Source of the DNA: Saccoglossus kowalevskii | Taxonomy: Eukaryota > Hemichordata > Enteropneusta > Harrimaniidae | Direction of reading: 5' to 3' | Assembly: GCF_000003605.2 (NCBI RefSeq) | Contig: NW_003124904.1 | Span: forward strand, 80,878-104,308 | DNA length: 23,431 nt | Notes under the pieces: model-generated | Told to the model about the DNA's origin: nothing | The model's database searches: none | Seen by the model: the letters and a program-made list of their open reading frames with translations, nothing else | Shown here: positions 1-11,700 of the stretch, one piece after another | How the letters are laid out: every line of letters begins with the position of its first letter | How positions within the stretch are numbered: the stretch's first letter is position 1 | Made by a program: the position numbers and the translations under genes

Positions 1-118
1 TTCTATGTTCTCTAATGAAATATAGATTCACCCAGAGTGGGCGTGGCCACAAGTCGGCGGCAGCGAGATTCGAAAGCCAACTGGTTAGTCAAAACCCAAG
101 CAGTTAGCCAATTCCGCT

Positions 119-261
119 CATTGACACGCAGATCGCCGCAAACCAACCGATCTGACACATACCGCGTGTGGAACTATGGAAAAAGTGGTCGGAACTATTT
201 CCGCTTTGTGTCAACACAGGTGGCGCTATTCGGTTGGTTTGCGGCGATCTGTGTGTCAATG
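119..261. mobile_element. Short hairpin element with 32 bp inverted ends
   Basis: Positions 119-150 and 230-261 are inverted repeats over about 32 bp with one visible mismatch (GACACGCAG against GACACACAG). The core is about 80 bp. It looks like a small MITE. No family was recognised. Confidence 0.7.
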
Positions 262-1714
262 CAATATTGAGAAAAATTAGACCTTTGACCTCCCAATTTA
301 CATGCATTTTAATGTTAATAAAATAAGATATTCTGATGAGTGTTGTGTGTTATTTTAATTTATCAACTCATTAAAGATTAAATCTTGCTAAAAATCGAGA
401 GAGGATGTGTTCAAAACAAGAAAAATACATGTATATAGTTCCGCGGCAGAAACGCTGAGAAAAATGGTAGCGGATGGATATGTAGCCTTCAGAGGCTTGT
501 TTATGCGTCATAAGACACAGGTCTGTGCTGAATAGCGCCACCTGTGTTGACACAATGCAATTCGCTAGCAAGTTTGCAAATTGGCTGCCCCAATACTTCT
601 GAGACTTGCTGTAAACGAGAGTGTTTGTAGGATGATGCTCGCTTGTACAATGTATGTATGCTGCAATAGTATATCTCACTGCCGACTTTAATTCGTGTAT
701 TATAATGTATTCATTGTTGCATATATTTTCAGAAACATTCAAAAATAATGTCAGTTTTTCATGAATTTAATCTGGTCTTTATGAACGACATTTTGGATAC
801 GGTCTGCGGTTTTGAACTATTCTTCACTGCCAACATTATAATTAATATATTTTTTTTAATTTTTATTATGGTTTTATTTCAGACATAGTGCATATATAAA
901 GAAAAAGATACAAACAAATAATGAGTAACACTAACACTAGTTATAAATACTAATATTGAGCCTAATTTAAGCCAAAGTACAAAAAGAGTAATTGTCCGAA
1001 ATATTTTTTTTAAATATATATACATTCAGAAAGAAGAAATTTTTCTTAAACATATCTTCGGGGGTGGAGCTACGTCACGGACGTTCTACGTTGCTAAGAT
1101 GCGCACCACTGTACCACGTATTTCTATGGGCTTTGTGCGCGCTGCTGTGGAACGCCGGTGGAGCCGGTGAAAACTCGAGAAAACAACACAAACTCAACTT
1201 TGAAGTAATCCTGAACAACCAAATTGATATATGTTACACACGTAGGGCTAATCTTGTTACACTGTTCAGGGGACTCTCATCAACCATCGCAAAGTACCGT
1301 TTTCTGAGAGTTTTCGGCCTTTGTTTTCACCGTGATGGTTGCCATGCGGTGAAAATGTCCGAATGTCCGCCCCGGGAATTGTGGGTAATGTGTTAAAGGT
1401 TCACACTTCAAATATTTACAACAGCATAAAATGCCGACGCCCTCTAGTGACAAGACGCTCCTGTAACTCCAAAATGGCGCATATGGGAGAAAACAATGCT
1501 GTGTAATTCGACAAAATGTCATGTCTTTATTTGCGTAGGTAGTCGTTCGTCATTTGGAACTTAATAAAATTGCAATCTACATTGTTAAGAGACTACAGAT
1601 CAAAACGATATCGACGTTATGAACGGCCTTTGTTTCACTCTTTTACGTCATGGAAGCTCTTCATCAATATAATTAGTGTAAATTTGTTTTAGATGGATGG
1701 ATCAGATCAGCTGA
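262..1714. other. No gene recognised; mixed repeat-like sequence
   Basis: AT-rich apart from a GC-richer block at about 1060-1500 with long but unrecognised open frames on both strands. The block looks like dispersed repeat rather than a gene: there are no splice borders joined in frame and no known motif. Confidence 0.4.
530..555. repeat. 26 bp inverted copy of 206-231
   Basis: The run starting GAATAGCGCCACC at 530-555 is the exact reverse complement of 206-231, inside the right half of the hairpin element. GAATAGCGCCACC also occurs at 16601-16613. It probably marks another degraded copy of the same repeat. Confidence 0.6.
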
Positions 1715-2013
1715 TTGAAGGGCGGTAGCCGTCGCGCCACGCATGCGCGAGACATATGGGTCTCATAAAAACAAAGATGGCGATTCCTCAGAGAGCACCG
1801 TATACAAACTGAGACGTTGCCAAGCTTTAATTATGTATTTTTAGGTGATTGGAAGGTATCGAATGAGTCACCGGCGATAATTAGTGCAAGTCGAGCCCAG
1901 GTCAAACCTCATACTTGTGATTCCCATCAGAAGAGAGCATTGGATTGTGGGAAAATCAATGTTTATCAACACAAATGTCCTACATGCGCAGCGCGACGAC
2001 TACCGCCCTTTAA
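1715..2013. mobile_element. TTAA-flanked MITE, family 1 copy A
   Basis: It begins TTGA-AGGGCGGTAGCCGTCGCG and ends with the inverted form CGACGACTACCGCCCTTTAA. It is about 299 bp long. The interior aligns end to end with the inverted copy at 12894-13199. TTAA target sites are known for piggyBac-like transposons, but the terminal bases are not typical, so the superfamily is open. No transposase is present. Confidence 0.8.
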
Positions 2014-2653
2014 TATTTCTTATTGAAATCTGATGTCTTAATCAGAACATATTTAAATTGTCGATCAGAATTATAACAGTAATGGTCTCGGACTCTTTGG
2101 TGATGTCCAACTGTTGGCAAGACATGACCCGGTCATAAAAAATGCGGACATCCCAACTATTGTATTGGATACATGTCACGTGTTTCTTATTACGTCAAAT
2201 AAAGTAAAGTATGAAAGATAATATAGCTTTTTTTCATTTTTTTTAAAGTAAAAATCTTCCAAACAAATTGAACAGGTTAAGAAATCTATTGGTAAGTAAA
2301 GTAACAACGTATAATACATCACACGTATTAGAAAACTTGAGGAAATAATTTATTGTTATTTTTAGGGAATGAGAATGGAATTGAAGATTAAATGTCATCC
2401 ACCTTATGCTATCGTTATTAATGTTTATTATTTAACTAAACAAACAGAATTTAGTCACTAGATATTAGAAATAAAAAAAGAAAAATGATTCGGAAATTGA
2501 CATGTTTTCTATTGTGAAATTGTTTCTTTCTATCTCGAGATACTGAGTGTGCTTCTTTATACTAATATGCAACTAGTTTATAAAACGCTGTTAATAGTTA
2601 TAAAGCCGAGGGATTAACGTTAACTATGCACAGTTATCTTACCTTTAAATTAG
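2014..2653. other. AT-rich, no gene seen
   Basis: Nothing coding is recognisable. This is the immediate upstream region of the lectin gene's hydrophobic exon and may hold its promoter or upstream exons, but I could not identify either. Confidence 0.4.
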
Positions 2654-2783
2654 CGTCAATGTTGCTGTTGCGAATTATCTTTAGCCAATTTTCTTGGAGT
2701 TCTGGGCATGGTTGCTATTGTGAGTGCTGTTGCAGTTGTAGTTGTGAAAAGTGTTGAAAGCAGTGTCAGGGGCAATGTGACGG
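2654..2783 (+). CDS. Hydrophobic N-terminal exon (signal anchor or signal peptide)
   Basis: An open frame follows TAG at 2651-2653. It reads four consecutive cysteines, then NFLGVLGMVAIVSAVAVVVV, then a KSVESSVRGNVT segment, and ends at a G|GTGAGT donor in phase 1, which matches the next exon. The roughly 19-residue hydrophobic run suits a type II signal anchor, and cysteines next to a membrane segment are often palmitoylated. Alternatively translation starts at ATG 2708, which has G at -3 and G at +4. The exon would then encode a 25-residue signal peptide and the lectin would be secreted. The 5' border is uncertain: AG acceptors precede both 2654 and 2685. A possible N-glycosylation site (NVT) lies at the exon end. 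Confidence 0.6.
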
Positions 2784-5700
2784 GTGAGTTTCTTGTGATA
2801 TCAGAGCAAATGATCCACCAAAACTTTTAATTAATTAATTAACCAGTCCTAATCAGATATGATATATATTTGGTAATCGTTGTTCTAAGTAACACTTAAA
2901 AATAGCTAGTCGTTTCGAGCAATGGCTATTCATCAATAGTATACAGGGATTTGTTTAAACTGGGGAACAGGGACGCAGCGTCCTCATGCCATGACCATGC
3001 GTCCCCTTACCCTGGGGAGGAGATCCTCTGGCAACCATCAAATTCTGATTGACCAGGGAACACTTGTGGCCACAGTCTACAACTGTGACCTGTCTGATTG
3101 TAATTTTGGCCGCAAGGAAGACATAGAATTATCAAAAACTCCACACCCTGGTAGGGAGAAACCTATCTCCCCCACTTGGTGGCGTCGCTGAATTGCAGTG
3201 CTTCATCTTGCAGTCCCTGGTAGACGTAAAGGTTTTGGCTCGCATATTTATTTTTAAAATTTATAGACAATGATTACCAAATATTATCTATTATATATCA
3301 TATTTATCGGTTCGAGCAGCGTTTATTTATTAACTACTAATCAGATATGTACCCATAACATAATAGATAATTATTAACACGCAGTCTCACAATATTCGAG
3401 TTCAAATTGAAAATACAATTCAACAGGGGCATAGAATAAAATTTCCTATTACATGAAATGCATCATGTTTACGACTGTGTAAAGCCTAACACATCTATTA
3501 CAGCGAGACATGTCGCAATATTTCCAACAACTACATGTATGTGTAAGATTACCATGTAACCATCGATTCACAATTATTTTTCAAAAGCATATAATCATGT
3601 ACTAAACAGTTCTCTTATATATAAGAACGAAGAGGGAAAAAAAGAAACGATGTATAATAATAGCATATTTCATTACATATACTAAATTGTCGCTGATACC
3701 GAATCACGATGTTTGACAATATATATGTATGCATACTTTCAACCATTTTGCCCAAGAGACAGGATCTCTCTGTGTACTTAGGAACAAGTAAAACACTCAA
3801 CATAACATAATTTGATACACAGGCTTGCACTGACTGTATACTAATAAATAGAAATATATAGTATGCATCTCCCACTATGGATAACGTTTTTATACACATT
3901 AGTTACGCATCAACAATAATTATTATAAAAAAAAATTGCAAAGTTAAATCAATAATACTTGTTTTCACCTTTGACTTGCAGATGTCAGTACACCTGGTAT
4001 GATTGTAGTACCATCTATTACGCTCACCTCACCGCTATATGATAATGCTACTACTACTCGAGGTAAAAATATTTTTTTTCGAAGCCGGTCACTCAATATT
4101 ACCCGTCCATCTATTTGGAGTACTAAATTAAATTGAAGCAAATAGCGGTGTTACAATGCATATATTGAAACATTAAGATTATCATAATACTATTGTATTT
4201 GATTTCTTTTCATAGCTTTGTTATATATATGTATATTTTTTTTATTTTTGCTCTCTGACACGAACGAAGAAAAACAGACATATCAATATGAATCTTGATA
4301 TGCGCTAACGCACTGTAATGGCGGTATTGTTAATGAACGCTAACTCAGAATCGAATATTCGGATCTGTGTTGTACTTTTTTTAAATACATGTATATTGAC
4401 ACATAAGCGAGTTACAGTTACAGGGGGAGTCACCATCCTCAGTACGATTATTCAATATCCCTTAATGAATTCTTATTTCCTATAAGTCTACCTGGGCTTG
4501 TTGTCCAAAAGTAATTTGGCCAAAAACCCTGGGACTGATTGACGTACGCGATATTTTCGTATTCAAATTTATTCTCGGAAATACACAAACGTGCGGTTAT
4601 TTTAAAGTGATACAGTCAACCGTTTGTAATAGAGTATATTGTTAATTTTTCTAATTTCAGAAGTTACTTTATCAACTAAAATAAGTAATTATACTGCCAC
4701 ATCCACTCTGTTGACGTCACTGCCCAGTACCATTTCTAACCAAGGTATGTGGCATTAATTACTAATCGATAAGTAATATATTTCAGGCTATAACTAGGTT
4801 TCTACATTCTAACGGTCGTTACTGCAACATACTATATAAATCTTCAAACAAGATGTAACTACTGGTTTTACAATACCTCTTTTTTTTCGTTTTTTTCCAG
4901 ATGTTACCACACGTACTATGTCCACACACAGTGTTAACACAGAGACGCTGTTGACACACAATGTTCCAACTACTCGAAACCCAGGTAAAAGTAATACATA
5001 GAAGACAAATGAATGTTCTTTAAGTTAATACAGCCAACATTTTTTTTTAAATCATAAACATTCGTATATTTGTACTTTCAGATGACACTACGCTGTCTAT
5101 GCACACAGATTCTGAAACGTCACAGACATCGGTGCTACTGACGTCATTTGTTCACACTACTATAAAACCAGGTAAATACTAATCTAACAAAAATCATAAA
5201 TATTTATTTGAGCTTTCTCAGAGGAAAAATAATTAATTTAATTTCAGATGTTAAAACAGAGACTGTAGATACAGATGCCACACACACAATGGGACCACGG
5301 ACGCTGTTTGCTCGCACAACTTTGAAACCAGGTGCAGTTAATTACTAAATTTTCACGAGAAATGTATAGTTCGTCGCGTAGACAGTTCATCATCATTTCA
5401 TTGTCTCCTGGTGAAGAATATGACCACCATCTCTCCTCCTCCGTGTTTCTCTGTCCTAGCCGCTAATTCTGCCTCTGAGCATGCCCAAGTCTTCAATCCC
5501 AATTCTTTTCTTTTCTACAGTTCTTCTCTAATTCTCTTTTGGTCTTGCCACATTCCCTTTTCCCTCTGGTGCCCATGTTAAAGCGATTCTTGGTATGTCA
5601 TCCGGTTCTATGCGTAACACATGTCAAACCCACTTCCACCGCCTGATTCTACAATTATAATTTCGTAAACAGTTACGCTGACATTAATTTTGTGCGGAAA

Positions 5701-8700
5701 AAGAAAACTTCGGTGGGCGCCCTCTCGCGAAGACTTAATTATGCATTTATGAATATTAATGAGCTGGCACCAAACAAAGAAAGTAATACATAATATCGAT
5801 ACAATAGCTGTTATTTCTTATCATCATTGTACCCGAGATTATATGTATCATACCTGTTTATTATTTTATATTTACTTAAAAAGATTCTACACGTATTCTG
5901 CACACTACAGATGTAACAACGACGGAGTTACCAACGTCCATTGTTCACACTACAAGAAAACCAGGTAACTAAACTGCAAAAGATTGAGTAGTGTAGTGTA
6001 GTGAATCGAGTTGTACGTTTTAGTCGTTTGTTCGACAGCAATGACTGGATTTCATTTTCTATGTGTTAACTCTAGCGAATACATGTATAAAAACGACGAA
6101 CATTCAGTACGGAAAAAAAACTTAATAGCTGTTAAAATATCTTTATCCAACTTGACAACATGCGCTCGGTAAACATACGGCTTGACGTTCTGCTTCTTTC
6201 TATTCAAGTGTAAACGTCGTGGGTCATTTGCATAGTATGCAATGCAAAAACAAACAAACAAAAAAACGTTAACATACAAATCTACCACAAATGGTCGTGT
6301 GGTGGCGTGTGATTAGTTTTAACAAATACATGTTACATTATACACAACATAAATGTTTTACAGATGCCTCTACACGTGACCTGCATACTAATGACGTCAC
6401 TACGATGGGGTTATCAACCCTTAAACCAGGTAAACAAAACCGATTATTAATCTCAACTGTATACAGAACATATCAATTATTATTTATATGAATATGAATA
6501 TTTTAAACTGATATCTAATTACTCGCCAAGTATTTGTTAGTAGTGTAATTTATTGTTTAAAATTCTTATAAATCATGGTGCAGCGCCACCCTGCGGCCCG
6601 ATTACAAATGGTATGACGTCAGTCGGATATATGCTTGCTCATTCTGGACACTAATTCATGATAGCGATTCTTTTTCTTCATATGAATAAAACAATCCATC
6701 GCCAGAATAGAGAATCGAGACTCATGGTAGTTGGGTTGTTTTATTCGGGGTACATGGCGGTGGAGTACACACTTTCTCTCTCGGGGTGGGCCCAAAATGG
6801 CAAAGTCCTTAGAACACGCACGATCGCGATAAAATGCGTAGTCAAGTCATGTGCAATAGTTGAGTCTCTAGTGTACTGGGCACATTCTTTTATTAAGGAC
6901 ACTCACGTGTATTAGCGTCACGTGATTCAAAACGCCAGATCAAAAATGAGGATCGAGACTCACGGGGGATAAGTGGTAATTGTAGAACTTTATTCAAGAA
7001 AAGACGGCGGACACAAGATATAGTGTATACGCTGTCAATCTGAGCGACGTCCATGTAAGTTGACACGACAAAGTGCGTATTTAAGCCAGGTACGGGATGG
7101 TGTTTATCTCGTTCCTCAAACCATTTCTTTTAAAACCCACCTGAGCCGAATATACGTCTCAAAGTGCCTGACCTGATTCGACAATATTTATAATGATTCG
7201 GTATCATGTGTCAACAGCTTCCCGTGCGTCATTGCGGGGGTATATCATAATAATATTTCTGTTTTTCTTTTAGAAAACCAAACACAAATTTTGAATACAA
7301 ACACCGTTACCACGATGGGGCTACCAACGCCATTTATACACACTACTCCAAAATCAGGTAAATCGCCGAAGTTATTATGTTATCCAAAGCACTGCCCACC
7401 GTGTCGCGTATAGATATTAGTCCCATTCAACGTAAACAACGCATGTAAAAAAAACTTTAATTGTTTATTGAAAATTCCAAGGGGCAATTGCCAAATAAAT
7501 CTGGTTTTACTTTCAAGGTGTGATTTTATATTTCTAACGGAGTTACCAACGCCAATTATGCTAATTACTACAGAAACAGATTCATTTACATATGCCAATC
7601 ACGTCAATTTATTCGTATTATATAAATTGTGAAAACAGTGGTATCAATATAACGTTTTAACAGCGTATTAACAGATATGACATAAATAAATTCCACAATC
7701 TTGATATTTATCGCGTGTACGAGGAGCTAATAACGAAACAACAAAAATGCTAATACAAAATCATACCCAAATGTGATCGCTAGCACTACCTATGATCGTT
7801 ATTTTTTACATTTATGAGATCAATAAAACAGGGCACATTTTAGAGTAGAACTCATCTCACAAACATAATGTCGACTGTTTACCAGTAACCATGGATACGC
7901 CGTCCACAAATACTGTTACGACAGAATCATTACAGTCTTCAACGCTTAGTACAAAAGCAGTTAATCATTATTTTGACTTATAATTTAAAACAGGGCATTT
8001 TCAACATTATAACACATGTATTACATTGAAACAAATTACATTCATGTGCTGTAAATTTGAAACATTGAACCATCTCATAAACATGACATTATTTTTTTAA
8101 AGTAATAACGAATAATGCAACTACAAAAGTTGCCACTGACTCATTACCATCTTCATTGTTAATTTGCATAAAATCGGTAAAACAAAGCATGTGTCATTTA
8201 GTAGCTTTAAACTAATCTCACACTCCAGCTACGACGGTTGAGACTACACCAGGTATGACTACAATATCCGTTACCACCAAATTGTTACCAACTACTATTG
8301 CTAGCACTACACTAGGTAATCAGTGTTTACATCTAAAAGACTATTTAAACAAATAATCTTTGTAGTATATTGCATTTATTGCATTGAAACGATTTTACGG
8401 ACATGATATCGATATGTTTCCTAATAACCGCAGATACTACAACTACAATAGTTACCACAGAATCGTTACCAACTACTATTGCTAGCACTACAACAGGTAA
8501 TCAGTGTTTATATTCTTAACTCTGTTTAAACAAAGCATATTTAATAGTACATTACTTATAATGTATTGGAACTATACTGATATAATATCGATTTTTTACA
8601 ATAACTGTAACTGGAATAGTTACCACCGACTCATTACCAACTACTATTGGTAGCACTACACCAGGTAATCAGTGTTTATATTCCTAACTCTGTTTAAACA

Positions 8701-11700
8701 AAGCATATTTAATAGTACATTACTTATAATGTATTGGAACTATACTGATATAATATCGATTTTTTACAATAACTGTAACTGGAATAGTTACCACCGACTC
8801 ATTACCAACTACTATTGGTAGCACTACACCGGGTAATCACTGTTTACATTTATAAAACTGTTTAAACAAAACATGTTCAATAGTATATTAATTGTAATGT
8901 ATTAGAACAATTCTATAGATATAATATCGATTTTTTTCAATAACGACAGACTCTACAACTAGAATAGTTACCACCGAATCGTTACCAACTACTATTGTTA
9001 GCACTACACCAGGTAATCAGTGTTTACGTTTATAAGTATGTTTAAACAAAGCATGTTTAATAGTATATTAATAAATCTATTGTATTGAAACAATTCTACA
9101 GATGTAATATCGATTTTTTTTTACAATAACGACAGACTCTACAACTAGAATAGTTACCACCGAATCGTTACCAACTACTATTGTTAGCACTACACCGGGT
9201 AATCACTGTTTACATGTATAAAACTGTTTAAACAAAACATGTTTAATAGTATATTTCTTGTAATGTATTAGAACAATTCTACAGATATAATATCGATTTT
9301 TTTTCCAATAACCACAGACTCTACAACTAGAATAGTTACCACCGAATCGTTACCAACTACTATTGCTAGCACTACACCAGGTAATCAGTGTTTACGTTTA
9401 TAAGTATGTTTAAACAAAGCATGTTTAATAGTATATTAATAAATCTATTGTATTGAAACAATTCTACAGATGTAATATCAATTTTTTTTACAATAACGAC
9501 AGACTCTACAACTAGAATAGTTACCACCGAATCGTTACCAACTACTATTGCTAGCACTACACCAGGTAATCAGTGTTTACGTTTATAAGTATGTTTAAAC
9601 AAAGCATGTTTAATAGTATATTAATAAATCTATTGTATTGAAACAATTCTACAGATGTAATATCGATTTTTTTTCCAATAACGACAGACTCTACAACTAG
9701 AATAGTTACCACCGAATCGTTACCAACTACTATTGCTAGCACTACACCAGGTAATCAGTGTTTACGTTTATAAGTATGTTTAAACAAAGCATGTTTAATA
9801 GTATATTAATAAATCTATTGTATTGAAACAATTCTACAGATGTAATATCATTTTTTTTACAATAACTACAGATACTATCACTACGATGGTTACCACTGAA
9901 TCGTTACCAACTACTATTGCTAGCACTACACCAGGTAATCAGTGTTTACATCTAAAAGACTATTTAAACAAATAATCTTTGTAGTATATTGCATTTATTG
10001 CATTGAAACGATTTTACGGATATGATATCGATATGTTTTCTAATAACCGCAGATACTACAACTACAATAGTTACCACCGAATCGTTACCAACTACTATTG
10101 CTAGCACTACACCAGGTAATCAGTGTTTATATTCCTAACTCTGTTTAAACAAAGCATATTTAATAGTACATTACTTTTGATGTATTTGAACTATACTGAT
10201 ATAATATCGTTTTGTTTCCAATAACTGTAACTGGAATAGTTACCACCGAATCGTTACCAACTACTATTGTTAGAAATACACCAGGTAATCACTGTTTACA
10301 TGTATAAAACTGTTTAAACAAAACATGTTTAATAGTATATTACTTGTAATGTAATGAACAATTCTACAGATATAATATAATATTTTTTTTACAATAACCA
10401 CAGACTCTACAACTAAAATAATTACCACCGAATCGTTACCAACTACTCTTGTTAGCACTACACCAGGTAATCAGTGTTTACGTTTATAAGTATGTTTAAA
10501 CAAAGCATGTTTAATAGTATGTTAATAAATCTATTGTATTGAAACAATTCTACAGATGTAATATCATTTTTTTACAATAACTACAGATACTATCACTACG
10601 ATAGTTACCACCGAATCTTTACCAACTACTATTGCTAGCACTACACTAGGTAATCACTGTTTACATTCATAAGACTGTTAAAACAAAGCAACTTTGTATA
10701 TTGCATTTATTGCCTTGAAACAATTCTACAGATATAATATTGATATTTTTCCCAATAACCACAGATACTGCAAGTACAATAGTAATCAGTATATAGATGT
10801 CGTATTTTAAATTGAAAGAAATATTATTTTATTATTTTGGGATTTTTTTCTTTTCCACTTGATTATTCATTAGTTGTTTTGGCTATTCTCAGTATATTCT
10901 AAATTTATGTTTCGAACCTCGGTTGAAATAGGTGATTTTCCGTACAATTGCGAGATCTCGCGAGATGCATGAAAGACGCGCGTCAAACGTCTGCCGCAAA
11001 AATCGAACGATTTGATTTTGAACTAGAATTTCTTTATTTCGTAGCCTTACATTGACCGGCCGATCTTCGACAGAGGAATATTGTTCCGAATACCCTTACT
11101 TAATCGAAATTGCCTATCATCAAATGTGGACAGCACATTATTAAGCATGGAAATGTCCCCCGAAATACTTTCGCGTTTGTCGAATCCCACGCGATGTTTG
11201 ACGCCGACTACGACGCTGATGACCTTTGTTTGTCCTGTTTTTACGTTCGATTTCACGCATAACGCGTGATTCTCGCAGTGAACGGAAAATGGTCTATTAA
11301 GCAATATCTTTAGTGATTTCATACCTCTTGAAGGCACAGTTATCTGCTAAGTCATCTAAAATGTAATGTTCAACGTTTATTTTATTGTAATTTTGCACCA
11401 AGTAATCACAACTTACATATTCTAGTACGGGGACAAGACCAGTGTTGATGTGTAATAGTAATCTTTCAGGAAACACATACTTGGACATAGGGTGCTCCAG
11501 GTACCATTTCTACAATGAAGTTAAAATGACTTGGGAATCCTCCTCAGCGCAGTGTGTGGACGACGGTGGGGCAATTGCTTCAATCCATACTCAAATAATT
11601 TTCAGCCAGGTACGACAGTTTATTATCAATGGTGGTTTCGATGATGGTTCAACGAATTATTGGATTGGCTTAAACGACATTGACACTGAAGGTACCTTCG

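Larger units (their letters stand above)
8229..10783 (+). repeat. Tandem exon-intron array, 168-186 bp units
   Basis: Successive donor sites fall at 8315, 8496, 8664, 8832, 9012, 9198, 9380, 9565, 9750, 9934, 10115, 10284, 10466 and 10649, so the spacing is 168-186 bp. Each unit carries one Thr-rich exon plus an intron containing GTTTAAACAAA and a TATAATATCGAT-like motif. Four unit types can be told apart. The order is II-III-III-I-I-I-I-I-IV, then II-III-I-IV, then a truncated II, which is a higher-order repeat with local expansion. The array ends in a deleted unit at 10765-10783, where ATAG runs straight into TAATCAGT. Confidence 0.9.

Noticed and set aside
371-742. 123-codon minus-strand open frame
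   Set aside because: Its middle is made of the inverted repeat fragment at 530-555 and the rest looks random in composition.
992-1396. 134-codon plus-strand open frame
   Set aside because: No recognisable motif or splice link, and it sits in repeat-like sequence with an equally long minus-strand frame.
6655-7030. Similar words (ATCGAGACTCA) about 240 bp apart, suggesting LTR or duplicated element
   Set aside because: The match does not extend convincingly beyond the short word, and no ends or target duplication were found.
9372-9742. Two identical 61-codon minus-strand open frames within the array
   Set aside because: They are antisense shadows of the repeated exon and intron and recur only because the unit repeats. 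There is no start context or conservation argument of their own.
7895-10781. Regular spacing suggested a CRISPR-like array
   Set aside because: The units are exons and introns with splice signals and coding continuity, the period is 168-186 bp, and the host is an animal.
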